The notes: a model not told the origin generated them from the letters alone. Positions 32,402 to 40,760 are shown, numbered from the stretch's first letter. The stretch: 64,000 nt of DNA from Actinomadura syzygii (GCF_008085905.1 NZ_VSFF01000002.1:1-64000), one strand, 5' to 3'. Numbers and translations: made by a program.

Positions 32402-33028
32402 TCAGCGTTCCCCGCCGGGCTTCCACAGGACGTCGCCGTGCTCGGCGTTCGCGACCCGGCACAGGATGAACAGCAGGTCGGACAGGCGGTTGAGGTAGCG
32501 GGCGGTGAGCGGGTTCACGCCGCCGACGGGCGCGTCCGGGTCGTCCGCGGCGGCGGCGCCGTGCGCCTCGATCGCCGCCCAGGCGGTGCGTTCGGCGCGG
32601 CGGGAGACCGTCCGGGCGACGTGCAGCAGCGCGGCACCGGGCGTCCCGCCGGGGAGGATGAAACTGCGCAGCGTCGGAAGCGCCTCGTTGTGCTCGTCGC
32701 ACGCCGCCTCCAGCCGCTCGACGTAGGACGGCTCCACCCGCAGCGGCGGGTACTGCGGGTCGGGCACGACCGGCGCGCACAGGTCGGCGCCCACGTCGAA
32801 GAGCTCGTTCTGGACGCGGAACAGCAGCGCCGCGACGTCCGCCGGGAGCGCGCCGAGGGCGATCGCCGCGCCGATCGCGGCGTTGGCCTCCTCGACGTCG
32901 GCGTAGGCGGCGAGCCGCGGATCGGTCTTGCGGGTCCGGGACGCGTCGCCGAGCGCGGTGGTGCCGTCGTCGCCGGTCCGGGTGTAGATCTGCGAGAGCA
33001 CGACGGGCTTGTCCCTGTTCTTCGCCAT
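32402..33028 (-). CDS. ATP:cob(I)alamin adenosyltransferase, PduO type
   Basis: Transfers adenosyl from ATP to cob(I)alamin to make adenosylcobalamin, used for example by methylmalonyl-CoA mutase. 208 residues. The nucleotide-binding N-terminal motif IYTRTGDDGTTALGD, VQNELFDVGADLC and the C-terminal ARYLNRLSDLLFILCRVAN are diagnostic of the PduO class. The equivalent mycobacterial gene sits at the same syntenic place. I took ATG at 33028; a TAGTGT -10 seven bases upstream suggests a leaderless mRNA. Confidence 0.93.
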   Translation of the reverse strand: MAKNRDKPVVLSQIYTRTGDDGTTALGDASRTRKTDPRLAAYADVEEANAAIGAAIALGALPADVAALLFRVQNELFDVGADLCAPVVPDPQYPPLRVEPSYVERLEAACDEHNEALPTLRSFILPGGTPGAALLHVARTVSRRAERTAWAAIEAHGAAAADDPDAPVGGVNPLTARYLNRLSDLLFILCRVANAEHGDVLWKPGGER

Positions 33029-33035
33029 GGCGATC

Positions 33036-33072
33036 ACACTAGCGCCGGGTGCTGAAGCCCGTTCGGTAGGGT
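33036..33072. promoter_or_regulatory. divergent promoter pair
   Basis: Minus-strand TAGTGT (33036-33041) serves the adenosyltransferase, plus-strand TAGGGT (33067-33072) the GMC oxidoreductase. The two -10 elements are 25 bases apart, so the promoters overlap and could interfere. Confidence 0.45.
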
Positions 33073-33098
33073 TTCCGGAAATACTCCCGGAGGGCGCC

Positions 33099-34694
33099 GT
33101 GTACGACTACATCATCGTGGGAGCGGGCAGCGCGGGCTGCGTCCTCGCCGCCCGGCTGACCGAGGACCCGTCCGCGAAGGTCCTCCTGCTGGAGGCGGGC
33201 CCGCCCGACGACGCCCCGGAGATCCACATCCCGGCGGCGGTCGCCGCGCTGATCAAGGGCCCGTACGACTGGGACTACGCGACCGTCCCGCAGGAGCACG
33301 CCGCCGGCCGCAGCGTGTACTGGCCGCGCGGGCGGACGCTCGGCGGCAGCTCGTCCACCAACGCGATGATCTACATCCGGGGCGCCCGGTACGACTACGA
33401 CACCTGGCGCGACTCGCACGGCTGCGACGGCTGGGGCTACGAGGACCTGCTGCCCTACTTCCGCCGCGCCGAGGACCAGCAGCGCGGCGACATCCCCTAC
33501 CACGGCGTCGGCGGCCCGCTCCGCGTCGAGGACCTGCGCTACCGGCACCCGCTGACCCGCGCGTGGGTGCAGTCGGCGAAGGCGTACGGCCTCGCCGCGA
33601 ACTCCGACTTCAACGGCGCCGAGCAGGACGGCGTCGGCTTCTACCAGGTCACCCACCGGCGGGGACGGCGCTGGTCGACCGCCGCCGGATACCTGCACCC
33701 GATCGAGCACCGGCCGAACCTCACCGTCGTCACCGACGCGCTCGCCACCCGCGTCGTGATCGAGGACGGCCGCGCGGTCGGCGTCCGGTACGAGGCGCGC
33801 GGCGAGACGATGTCGGCCCGCGCGGGCACCGAGGTGATCCTGTCCGGCGGGGCGGTGAACAGCCCGCAGCTGCTGATGCTCTCCGGCGTCGGCCCCGCCG
33901 ACCACCTGCGCTCGCTCGGCATCGACGTCGTCGTCGACTCCCCGGTCGGGCAGCGGCTCCAGGACCACCCGTTCGTGAACGTCATGTTCGCCACGCCCCG
34001 CACCAAGGCGCTCTGGGAGCTGGCCAACGCGCGCACGTTCGCGCTGTACCAGGCGCTGGGACGGGGGCCCTACGCGTCAAACGTCGCCGAGGCGGGCGGG
34101 TTCGTCCGGACGGTCGAGGGCCTCCCCGCGCCCGACCTCCAGTACCACGTGCTGCCGACGCCGTTCGTCGACCAGGGGCTCACCGAGTCGTCCGAGCGGC
34201 TGCTGTCGGTCCTGGTCACGGCGGTCGCGGTCGCCAGCCGGGGCGCGCTCACGCTGCGCTCGGCCAGCCCGTACGCCAAGCCGCTGATCGACCCCGCCTA
34301 CCTCTCGGACAAGGCCGACCTGGACGTCCTCGTCGCCGGGGTCCGGCAGGCCAGGGAGATCGCCGCGACCGGCCCGCTGGCCTCGCTGACCGGCGGCGAG
34401 TGGGCGCCGGGGGAGCAGGTCGACGACGACGAGGCGCTGGTCGCGTTCGTCCGCCGCGAGTGCGCCACGCTGTTCCACCCGACGAGCACCTGCGCGATGG
34501 GCGGGGACGACGCCGTCTGCGACCCGGAGTTGCGCGTCCGCGGCGTCGAGGGGCTGCGGGTGGTGGACGCGTCGGTCATGCCGTCCGTCCCGCGCGGCAA
34601 CACCAACGCCCCGACGATCGCGATCGCCGAGCGCGCCGCCGACCTGATCCGCGGCCGTACCCCGCTGAAGCCCGCCAACGCCGGCAAGCCCTGA
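33099..34694 (+). CDS. GMC family oxidoreductase (choline/alcohol dehydrogenase-like)
   Basis: FAD-dependent enzyme of 531 residues. The dinucleotide fold starts at once: YDYIIVGAGSAGCVLAARL, followed by the GMC signature GRTLGGSSSTNAMIYIRG and the second signature SGGAVNSPQLLMLSGVGP. The C-terminal catalytic stretch has HPTSTCAMGG and PRGNTNAPTIAIAERAAD. The substrate cannot be told from the sequence; choline, polyethylene glycol or other alcohols are all possible. GTG at 33099 after CGGAGGG. Confidence 0.9.
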   Translation: MYDYIIVGAGSAGCVLAARLTEDPSAKVLLLEAGPPDDAPEIHIPAAVAALIKGPYDWDYATVPQEHAAGRSVYWPRGRTLGGSSSTNAMIYIRGARYDYDTWRDSHGCDGWGYEDLLPYFRRAEDQQRGDIPYHGVGGPLRVEDLRYRHPLTRAWVQSAKAYGLAANSDFNGAEQDGVGFYQVTHRRGRRWSTAAGYLHPIEHRPNLTVVTDALATRVVIEDGRAVGVRYEARGETMSARAGTEVILSGGAVNSPQLLMLSGVGPADHLRSLGIDVVVDSPVGQRLQDHPFVNVMFATPRTKALWELANARTFALYQALGRGPYASNVAEAGGFVRTVEGLPAPDLQYHVLPTPFVDQGLTESSERLLSVLVTAVAVASRGALTLRSASPYAKPLIDPAYLSDKADLDVLVAGVRQAREIAATGPLASLTGGEWAPGEQVDDDEALVAFVRRECATLFHPTSTCAMGGDDAVCDPELRVRGVEGLRVVDASVMPSVPRGNTNAPTIAIAERAADLIRGRTPLKPANAGKP

Positions 34695-34704
34695 AAATGA
34701 GTGA

Positions 34705-34729
34705 CGCCCCCGTCCTTGGGACGGGGGCG
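34705..34729. terminator. bidirectional terminator, GMC gene / microprotein gene
   Basis: An 11-bp stem CGCCCCCGTCC/GGACGGGGGCG with a TTG loop, lying between the convergent GMC oxidoreductase and the 36-aa microprotein gene. Confidence 0.75.
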
Positions 34730-34756
34730 CCTGGTAGTCGGTACAGGGCGGCGGGG

Positions 34757-34867
34757 TCACCGCTTCAGCGCCTTCGCGATGCGGACGCGACGCGCCTGCC
34801 TCGCCTCCTTCCGCAGCACCTGTACGCGGTCCTTGATGATGACGTTGCTGAACTCCGGGCGGATCAT
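34757..34867 (-). CDS. 36-aa basic microprotein (leader-block family, copy A)
   Basis: Starts at an ATG preceded by AAGGAG, a good ribosome site. The 36 residues start MIRPEFSNVIIKDRVQVLRK and end EARQARRVRIAKALKR; about one third of residues are Arg or Lys. It aligns without gaps to the start of the protein at 39966: I10, K/R12, D/E13, R14, L18-R19, E21-A22-R23, A25-R26, R29 and A31 are shared. The 62-bp block upstream (34899-34960) is also shared. An in-frame upstream ATG would add 14 residues. No known family was recognised. Confidence 0.65.
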   Translation of the reverse strand: MIRPEFSNVIIKDRVQVLRKEARQARRVRIAKALKR

Positions 34868-34898
34868 CTGCTTCTCCTTGTTCTCGCCGGTCCCCTCG

Positions 34899-34960
34899 TG
34901 GCCCGACATGTACAAGGTTCGTCCTAAGGCCCCACCCTCAACATCGGGACGACGCCTTAT
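34899..34960 (-). repeat. 62-bp leader block, copy A
   Basis: Matches 39868-39929 over 62 ungapped bases at 50 positions. The most conserved parts are ATAAGGCGTC, GGGGCCTTAGGACGA and ATGTCGGGCCA. It ends 31 bases before the microprotein start. Upstream, further CCTAGG and CCTAAGG motifs occur. It is probably promoter plus 5' leader. Confidence 0.75.
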
Positions 34961-35049
34961 CTAGGCGCCCTATCCCGCCTTAGGCGACCGCCCCGCGTCC
35001 TAGGCGGGCAAGGGCCGGGTGAACGCGGGGTTACGGTCCTTGATCGGCC

Positions 35050-35535
35050 TCAGGGGACCTCGACGAAGCCGAGGCGGTCGTAGAGGCGGCGGGCGCGGCG
35101 GTTCCGGCGGGTCACCGCGAGGGTGAGGGCGTCGTGGCCCTGCTCGGCCAGGGCGTGCATGACCGCTTGGACCAGCGCCTGTCCGAGGCCGTTCCCGGCG
35201 TGGGAAGGGGCGACGAACAGGAACGCCAGGAGCGGCACGTCGCGGTAGAGGGTTACGAGGGCGCCGGCGACCGGTCGTTCGTCGTACTCGGCGACGAACG
35301 ACGCGGCGGGCAGGAACGTGCCGTACTCGCCGTCCATGGTGAGCCGCACCTCGCGCACCGCGCCCGTGATGCTGCCGACGTCGGGCTCGTCGGGGGTGCC
35401 GCGGTAGGCGTCCCACATCAGGGCGGCGAGCGCGGGAAGGTCGCCGTCGGCGAGCGGCCGGACGCCGGGCGGTGGCGGGGGCGGCGTGCCGAGCGCCGCC
35501 TGGAGGCGGCTGCGCACGGGCGTCCCGGAGGTCAT
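35050..35535 (-). CDS. GNAT family N-acetyltransferase
   Basis: 161 residues. The acetyl-CoA fold is evident from FVAEYDERPVAGALV, LLAFLFVAPSHAGNGLGQAL (motif A, the pantothenate-binding V-x-P-x-x-x-x-x-G-x-G/A pattern) and the final RRLYDRLGFVEV. The acceptor is unknown. It starts about 40 bases after the aldehyde dehydrogenase stop on the same strand, so the two are probably co-transcribed. Confidence 0.82.
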   Translation of the reverse strand: MTSGTPVRSRLQAALGTPPPPPPGVRPLADGDLPALAALMWDAYRGTPDEPDVGSITGAVREVRLTMDGEYGTFLPAASFVAEYDERPVAGALVTLYRDVPLLAFLFVAPSHAGNGLGQALVQAVMHALAEQGHDALTLAVTRRNRRARRLYDRLGFVEVP

Positions 35536-35575
35536 GGCGCGGGGTCCAGGCGGTTCACGGCGGCGTCCCCGCCGG

Positions 35576-37075
35576 TCAGCGCTTGTAGCGGCGGCCGTGG
35601 ATCATGCTGATCAGGCCGAGCACGCGGGCCATCTCCTTCTCGCTCCGGTCGAACGAGGTGAGGTTCATGGACGCGAACCGCTGCCGGGTGATCGCCTTCG
35701 CCCGGGTGAACTCGCGCAGCCCGTCCGCGCCGTGGATGCGGCCGAAGCCCGACTCGCCGACCCCGCCGAACGGCAGCGCGGCGACCTGCGCGAACGCGGC
35801 GAACGCGTTGATCGACGTCATGCCGGAGCGCATCCGGCGGGCGACGTCCATGGCGCGGGACCGGTCGCCGGAGAAGATCGTCCCGGCGAGGCCGTAGTTG
35901 ACGCGGTTGGCCTTCTCGACGGCCTCGTCGAGGTCCTTGACGCGGTGGACGGTGATCGTCGGGCCGAACGTCTCCTCGGACACGGCGGCCGAGTCGTCCG
36001 GCACGTTCGTCAGGACGACCGGCTCCACGTACGGCTTGCGCACCGACTCCGCGCCGCCGACGACGGCCTTGCCGCCCTTGGCGAGGGCGTCCTTGATGTG
36101 GCGTTCGATGACGTCGAGCTGGCCGGGCATCGTGATGGGGCCGTAGGCGGCCTCGCGGTCGAAGCCGGGACGCAGCCCGGCCGCCTTCTCGGTGAGCTTG
36201 CCGAGGAACTTGTCGTAGGCGTCGTCCACGACGTAGATGCGCTCGACGCCGATGCACGTCTGGCCCGCGTTCGACATGGCGCCCCACAGCGCCGCGTCGG
36301 CGGCGGCGTCTAGGTCGGCGTCGGAGTCGACGATGCAGGCGTCCTTGCCGCCGCACTCGGCGACGATCGGGGTGAGGTTCTCCGCGCACGCGGCCATCAC
36401 GCGCTTCGCGGTGCGGGCCGAGCCGGTGAACGCGAGCTTGCCGAGGCCCGGCGAGGAGGCCAGCGCCGAGCCGGTCTCGCCGAACCCGGTGACCGTCTGC
36501 AGGACGGGGTGCTCCGGCACGACCGCCGCGACCAGCTCCGCGAGGTACACGCCGACGCCGGGGGTGAACTCCGACGGCTTGAACACGACGGTGTTCCCGG
36601 CGGCGAGCGCGTAGGCGATCGACCCCATCGGGGTGAAGACCGGGTAGTTCCACGGGCCGATCACGCCGACGACGCCGACCGGCTGGTACTCCAGCACGCA
36701 CTTCTGGTTGATCGCCATGATGCCCGGGTAGACGCTGCGCGGCCCGAGGACCTTCTGCGCGTTGCGGGCGGCCCAGTCCAGATGGGTGATCGCCATGATC
36801 GTCTCAAGCTGGGCGTCCTGCACCGGCTTGCCGGTCTCCTGGTGGACGAGTTCCGCCATCCGGCTCAGGTTGCGGGTCAGCGACCCCTTGATGTTCAGCA
36901 GCCGGAGCCTGCGCTCCTTCCAGCCGAGGGCGCGCCACCATTCGGCGGCCTCCCGGGCCCGCTCGACCGCCGCCGCGACGGCGGCCGCGTCGTGGACGGG
37001 GTGCTCGGCGACGACCTCACCGGTGGCCGGGTTCAGCGACCCGAACGTCTCGGTGTTCTCCGTGGTCACGGACAT
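35576..37075 (-). CDS. NAD(P)-dependent aldehyde dehydrogenase
   Basis: 499 residues of the ALDH superfamily, oxidising an aldehyde to the acid. The active-site glutamate is Glu240 in VAECGGKD, the catalytic thiol Cys274 in NAGQTCIGVER. The cofactor region GPWNYPVFTP and the late motif LPFGGVGESGFGR are intact. It resembles the succinate-semialdehyde/benzaldehyde branch, but the substrate cannot be assigned. The ATG follows GGGAGGT. An inverted repeat at 37109 lies in its promoter region. Confidence 0.9.
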   Translation of the reverse strand: MSVTTENTETFGSLNPATGEVVAEHPVHDAAAVAAAVERAREAAEWWRALGWKERRLRLLNIKGSLTRNLSRMAELVHQETGKPVQDAQLETIMAITHLDWAARNAQKVLGPRSVYPGIMAINQKCVLEYQPVGVVGVIGPWNYPVFTPMGSIAYALAAGNTVVFKPSEFTPGVGVYLAELVAAVVPEHPVLQTVTGFGETGSALASSPGLGKLAFTGSARTAKRVMAACAENLTPIVAECGGKDACIVDSDADLDAAADAALWGAMSNAGQTCIGVERIYVVDDAYDKFLGKLTEKAAGLRPGFDREAAYGPITMPGQLDVIERHIKDALAKGGKAVVGGAESVRKPYVEPVVLTNVPDDSAAVSEETFGPTITVHRVKDLDEAVEKANRVNYGLAGTIFSGDRSRAMDVARRMRSGMTSINAFAAFAQVAALPFGGVGESGFGRIHGADGLREFTRAKAITRQRFASMNLTSFDRSEKEMARVLGLISMIHGRRYKR

Positions 37076-37105
37076 GCGGGACCTCCCGGGAGGAGCCTGG
37101 TGTAA

Positions 37106-37123
37106 GTGACTGCTTGCAGTGTC
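37106..37123 (-). promoter_or_regulatory. operator-like inverted repeat before the aldehyde dehydrogenase
   Basis: ACTGC-TT-GCAGT (37109-37120) lies within a wider imperfect dyad GTGACTGC-TT-GCAGTGTC, in the 70 bases before the ALDH start. Its size suits a TetR-type regulator. The TetR gene nearby has a different palindrome, so the binder is unknown. Confidence 0.35.
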
Positions 37124-37144
37124 GGTACTGGCTAGTAAACCACC

Positions 37145-37954
37145 CTATGCCGGTCGGTCGCTCCACCACTGGAACAGCCAGTGCCCGGCCTGGATCGGAG
37201 TCCGGTTGAGGCCCAGCGCGTCGGTGATGTGGTAGATGAAGCCGAAGAACGCCTCGTTGACCGGACCGAGCCAGAGCAGCGCGATCAGGATGAGGAAGGC
37301 GTAGCCGCCGATGGACGCGGCCTGGTCGGCCCAGCGGCGCGGCAGGTACGGCTCGACGATCCCGAAGCCGTCCAGCCCGGGGATCGGGAGCAGGTTCAGC
37401 ACCGCGGCCGTGATCTGGAGGAACGCCAGGAACGCCACGCCCAGCCAGAAGATCCCGTGCTCCTGGCCGTCCTGGTTGGCGGCGAAGTTCTTGTACAGCG
37501 CCGCGAGGGTGATCGCGAACAGCACGTTCGACAGCGGGCCCGCCGCCGAGATCAGGCTGTGCCGGATCCGGCCGGGGATGACGTGCCGGTCGATCCAGAC
37601 CGCGCCGCCCGGCAGCCCGATCCCGCCGAGCAGGATGAACACGACCGGGATGAGGAAGCTCAGCACGGCGTCGGAGTACTTCAGCGGGTTCAGCGTCAGG
37701 TAGCCCTTCGCCACCACGCCGCGGTCGCCCGACCGGTAGGCGATGTACGCGTGCCCGAACTCGTGCAGGCACAGCGACGTCATCCACGCCGCGAGGACGA
37801 ACCCGAACAGCGCGATCCGCGCCGGCCTCGAAGGATCGTTCCCGTACCGCCACGCCATCAGCCCGAACAGGACCGTCGCCGCCACGATCACGAGGAACAC
37901 CGGGCTCGGCCGTACCGCCGCGCCGCCGCGCGTCCCGCGCGCAGTACCCGTCAT
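37145..37954 (-). CDS. M50 site-2 protease-type membrane metalloprotease
   Basis: 269 residues with about six membrane helices. The zinc motif HEFGH (residues 64-68) lies in a helix, and the third ligand is the aspartate of NLLPIPGLDGFG. These are the two marks of intramembrane site-2 proteases. It has no PDZ domain, so it belongs to the short class. The substrate, often an anti-sigma factor or membrane regulator, is not encoded next to it. Start ATG at 37954. Confidence 0.88.
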   Translation of the reverse strand: MTGTARGTRGGAAVRPSPVFLVIVAATVLFGLMAWRYGNDPSRPARIALFGFVLAAWMTSLCLHEFGHAYIAYRSGDRGVVAKGYLTLNPLKYSDAVLSFLIPVVFILLGGIGLPGGAVWIDRHVIPGRIRHSLISAAGPLSNVLFAITLAALYKNFAANQDGQEHGIFWLGVAFLAFLQITAAVLNLLPIPGLDGFGIVEPYLPRRWADQAASIGGYAFLILIALLWLGPVNEAFFGFIYHITDALGLNRTPIQAGHWLFQWWSDRPA

Positions 37955-38044
37955 CGTCTCCGGCCCCTCTCGCCACGCCGCCGCGCGGGAGCCCCGTCCC
38001 GCCTGATCCTCGCCGCCAATTCGGAAGCTACCGTCTTCCCGGAG

Positions 38045-38629
38045 TCATGGCGCCGCGATGACCGGAACGACATAGGTGCGCAGGAAGTCGCGCAGCCCGT
38101 CGTCGTCGCGGCCCCGGTCCATGACGATCAGCGAGGTGATGACGCGGAAGAGGAACTCGACCGTCCCCTCCACGTCGATGTCCGGGCGCAGCGTCCGCTG
38201 CCGCTGCGCCCGCTCGAAGTGCGGCCGCACGTAGTCGCAGCACAGCGCGAGCACGCGCTCGGACGCCCCCGACACCGCCGCCTGCATGTGCCCCGCCGCC
38301 TCCGGGACGAGGAAGTGCGCGACCGCCGGCACCTCCCGGACGTACCGGACGGCGTCCAGCGTGCCCTCCACGATCGCCTCCGGCACCGCCCGCTCCCGGC
38401 GCAGCCGCTCGGCGAGCCGGTCGAGGAACCGGCGCAGGTCGCGCATCACCACGGCGAGGATCAGCTCCTCGCGGCCGCCGGCGACGCTGCGGTACACGGT
38501 CGCGCGGGACAGCTTCGCGGCGGCGGCGATGTCCTCCACCGTGGTCTTGGCCACGCCGCGGCGGCCGAAGCAGTCCTCGGCCGCGTCGATGATCCGCTCG
38601 CGTGTCGCGTCGGTGGTGGCGGGGGGCAT
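38045..38629 (-). CDS. TetR family transcriptional regulator
   Basis: 194 residues. The N-terminal helix-turn-helix is TRERIIDAAEDCFGRRG plus TTVEDIAAAAKLSRATVYR. The C-terminal all-helical domain would bind a ligand and dimerise. A perfect 24-bp palindrome ends 22 bases upstream of its start (38651-38674), the expected place for autoregulation. Confidence 0.9.
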   Translation of the reverse strand: MPPATTDATRERIIDAAEDCFGRRGVAKTTVEDIAAAAKLSRATVYRSVAGGREELILAVVMRDLRRFLDRLAERLRRERAVPEAIVEGTLDAVRYVREVPAVAHFLVPEAAGHMQAAVSGASERVLALCCDYVRPHFERAQRQRTLRPDIDVEGTVEFLFRVITSLIVMDRGRDDDGLRDFLRTYVVPVIAAP

Positions 38630-38650
38630 GCCGCTACGTTACCGGCCGTC

Positions 38651-38674
38651 GACTCGTCGGACGTCCGACGAGTC
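38651..38674 (-). promoter_or_regulatory. perfect 24-bp palindrome, TetR operator
   Basis: Two 12-base halves, GACTCGTCGGAC and its exact complement, meet with no spacer. It is between the DUF3224 stop and the TetR start. A stem without a loop is a poor terminator, so an operator is more likely. Confidence 0.65.
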
Positions 38675-38678
38675 GTGC

Positions 38679-39086
38679 CTAGTCCAGGGTGTACTCCAGA
38701 GTCCACGTGTGCGCGCCGTCGTCCGCGACGGTGATCTGGCCGACGCCGCGGATGCCCGCGAGCTCCCCGCCGCCGGACGTCGGGACGATCAGCCAGCGCA
38801 GCCACTGGGTGTCCGCCGTGCCGTCCTCGCTGCCCGCGCTGTGCTGCAGGACGAACGTCCCCTCCCGGCCGTGCAGGATGCCCTCGACGTGCTCGATCCC
38901 CACGTAGGCGACGGGCCCGGCGGCGGACTCCACGGTGATCAGTTCGCTGCTGCTCGTCCCCACGAGGTCGCCGTGGAACGTCTTGCCGACGTGGACCCGG
39001 GTCAGCTTGGCGCCGCCCCGCTCGTCGAAGGGCTTCTCGGCGTCCCACGCGTCGATCTCGAAACTGCCGCTGGCTTGGAAGGTCAT
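38679..39086 (-). CDS. DUF3224 domain protein
   Basis: 135 residues of a small beta-barrel family found widely in actinobacteria. The family character is seen in FEIDAWDAEKPFDERGGAKLTRV, VGKTFHGDLVGTSSSE, and the FVLQHSAG and GQITV strands. The function is unknown; an allene-oxide-cyclase-like barrel is suggested by its pattern. It is upstream of the TetR gene on the same strand. Confidence 0.8.
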   Translation of the reverse strand: MTFQASGSFEIDAWDAEKPFDERGGAKLTRVHVGKTFHGDLVGTSSSELITVESAAGPVAYVGIEHVEGILHGREGTFVLQHSAGSEDGTADTQWLRWLIVPTSGGGELAGIRGVGQITVADDGAHTWTLEYTLD

Positions 39087-39136
39087 GGAGGAAATCCTGG
39101 CCTAGGAGGACGCCTCCCGGAACCCCGCCACGGATG

Positions 39137-39817
39137 TCAGAAGAGGGTGCCCTCGTGCTCGATGCCGCGCAGGGCGTCGTAGTCGAGGGTGACGCAGTCG
39201 ATGCCCCGGTCGGCGGCGAGGACGCGCGCCTGCGGCCTGATCTCCTGCGCGGCGAAGATCCCGCGGACGGGCGCGAGGTGCGGGTCGCGGTTCAGCAGCT
39301 CCAGGTAGCGGGTGAGCTGCTCGACGCCGTCGATCTCGCCGCGCCGCTTGATCTCGATGGCGACGGTGGCGCTGGCGGCGTCCCGGCACAGGATGTCGAC
39401 CGGGCCGATCGCGGTGGGGAACTCGCGGCGGATCATCGTCCAGCCGTCGCCGAGGGTGGTGATGTGCTCGGCGAGCAGTTCCTGGAGGTGCGCCTCGACG
39501 CCGTCCTTGCGCAGGCCCGGGTCGATGCCCAGCTCGTGGCTGGTGTCGTGCAGGACCTCCTGGATCGTGAGGATGAGCCGTTCGCCGGACTTGCCGTGGG
39601 TGACCGTCCAGCGGGCGACGGCGCCCTCCTCCTCGAACGGCTCCTCGCGCAGCGAGCAGGGCGGGTTCATCCAGTTCAGCGGCTTGTAGGCGCGGTCGTC
39701 GGCATGGACGCTGACGCTCCCGTCCGACTTGATCAGGATCAGTCGGGGGGCCATCGGGAGGTGGGCGGTGAGCTTGCCGGCGTAGTCGACGCTGCAGCGG
39801 GCGATAACGAGACGCAC
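39137..39817 (-). CDS. nucS: mismatch-specific endonuclease NucS (EndoMS)
   Basis: Cleaves both strands at DNA mismatches; it replaces MutS-MutL repair in actinobacteria. 226 residues, the family length. The N-terminal DNA-binding/dimer domain includes [14 protein letters not shown], and the C-terminal PD-(D/E)xK nuclease has Asp141 in GPVDILC, then Glu155 and Lys157 in AIEIKRRG. The tail ends GIEHEGTLF, where the beta-clamp-interacting peptide is normally found. A GTG start at 39817 lies eight bases after a TAGGGT -10, so the mRNA is probably leaderless. Confidence 0.95.
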   Translation of the reverse strand: MRLVIARCSVDYAGKLTAHLPMAPRLILIKSDGSVSVHADDRAYKPLNWMNPPCSLREEPFEEEGAVARWTVTHGKSGERLILTIQEVLHDTSHELGIDPGLRKDGVEAHLQELLAEHITTLGDGWTMIRREFPTAIGPVDILCRDAASATVAIEIKRRGEIDGVEQLTRYLELLNRDPHLAPVRGIFAAQEIRPQARVLAADRGIDCVTLDYDALRGIEHEGTLF

Positions 39818-39825
39818 GGCGACCA

Positions 39826-39831
39826 ACCCTA
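39826..39831 (-). promoter_or_regulatory. -10 element of nucS
   Basis: TAGGGT on the minus strand, eight bases before the GTG. It fits a leaderless transcript. Confidence 0.5.
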
Positions 39832-39867
39832 GTGCGGCCGACCGGCTAAGACGTCCGGGTGCCCGAT

Positions 39868-39929
39868 ATAAGGCGTCATGCCGATGTGGGGGAGGGGGCC
39901 TTAGGACGAGTCTCTTGGATGTCGGGCCA
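39868..39929 (+). repeat. 62-bp leader block, copy B
   Basis: The counterpart of 34899-34960 (50 of 62 positions identical). It ends 36 bases before the microprotein GTG. TATAAG at 39867-39872 could be a -10; a CTAAG motif about 20 bases farther upstream also recurs in copy A. The ATG within ATGTCGGGCCA opens a frame that overlaps the downstream gene out of phase, so it is unlikely to be translated. Confidence 0.75.
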
Positions 39930-39965
39930 TGCGGTCTTGGTCCGGCGGGGGATCTGGGAGGAACC

Positions 39966-40157
39966 GTGTACCACCACGACATCATGCGATCGATCAGCCG
40001 TGAGCGGGCCCGCGACCTGCGGGCCGAGGCGCGGGCCGCGCGCGACGCGCGGCTGGCGCGGCGGGCCCGCGAGTACTGGGCGGAGCTCGCCGAGCGGACC
40101 GCCCGGCAGCCGCGCCGCCGCCGTGCGGCCGGCCGGGACGCCGCGCCCGCCCGCTGA
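39966..40157 (+). CDS. 63-aa basic microprotein (leader-block family, copy B)
   Basis: GTG start after GGGAGG. Its first 31 residues align without gaps to the 36-aa protein at 34757; [20 protein letters not shown] is the shared core. The extra C-terminal part is arginine-rich ([12 protein letters not shown]). The protein is predicted helical and strongly basic, suggesting nucleic acid or ribosome contact, which is inference. It sits between nucS and the SCO5389-like gene, genes adjacent in streptomycetes, so it looks inserted. Confidence 0.65.
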   Translation: MYHHDIMRSISRERARDLRAEARAARDARLARRAREYWAELAERTARQPRRRRAAGRDAAPAR

Positions 40158-40184
40158 GCCGCCCCCGGCCCGTCCGGGGGCGGC
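40158..40184 (+). terminator. terminator of microprotein gene B
   Basis: An 11-bp stem GCCGCCCCCGG/CCGGGGGCGGC with a five-base loop, starting immediately after the stop codon. Confidence 0.75.
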
Positions 40185-40325
40185 CGGGGCCGGAGAACGG
40201 GCGCTGCTGGCGGCGGGGCCAGAAGCGGCAGACCTAGCGGAATGAAAACCTTTGTCAAGCCTGGAATTCTCCGGGGGCCGTGGTTAGCGTCGAGGGCATC
40301 CAGCGTCAGCGAAAGGACTCCCGCA

Positions 40326-40712
40326 ATGTCTCTTGACGTGACCCCGGAACTCCTGGAGGCGGCGAAGCAGGGCGAGGTCGACGACGCGGCGTTCGTCGAG
40401 TGCGTGCGGACGTCCCTGCCCTACGCGTGGGACATGATCAGCGGCCTGGTGGCCCGGCTGCACGTGGACGGCGGCGAGTTCGCCGACAACCACACCCCGC
40501 CCCCGGACGAGCAGGCCCGCGGCCAGCTGCTGCGGGTGCTCGCGAGCGACGCGATGCGCGGCGCGCTGGAGCGCTGGTTCGGCGTGCGCCTGGCCTTCCA
40601 GAACTGCCACCGCGTCGCCGTCTTCCCGGACGGTGACTCCGCCACCTACCGGACGTTCGTGACCGCCCGCGAGCAGATCCTCAACCAGTCACCCGAGCTG
40701 CGCGACTGCTGA
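40326..40712 (+). CDS. SCO5389-like conserved actinobacterial protein
   Basis: 128 residues beginning [20 protein letters not shown]. Conserved-looking segments are [34 protein letters not shown] and [16 protein letters not shown]. From memory this matches the family annotated as SCO5389-like, which lies next to nucS (SCO5388) in Streptomyces coelicolor. The function is unknown. ATG at 40326 after AAAGGA; the gap before it holds TTGTCAAGCC, a likely part of its promoter. Confidence 0.8.
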   Translation: MSLDVTPELLEAAKQGEVDDAAFVECVRTSLPYAWDMISGLVARLHVDGGEFADNHTPPPDEQARGQLLRVLASDAMRGALERWFGVRLAFQNCHRVAVFPDGDSATYRTFVTAREQILNQSPELRDC

Positions 40713-40732
40713 CCCGGCGTCGCCCGGAGGGT

Positions 40733-40754
40733 GCGGCGCGCCTCGGCGCGCCGC
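40733..40754. terminator. bidirectional terminator
   Basis: A 10-bp perfect stem GCGGCGCGCC/GGCGCGCCGC with a two-base loop between the convergent SCO5389-like and monooxygenase genes. Confidence 0.7.
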
Positions 40755-40760
40755 GCCCTT

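Noticed and set aside
39919..40245. ORF starting at the ATG of the leader block (MSGHAVLV...)
   Set aside because: It overlaps microprotein gene B out of frame, has no ribosome site of its own, and copy A does not give the same reading frame or peptide.
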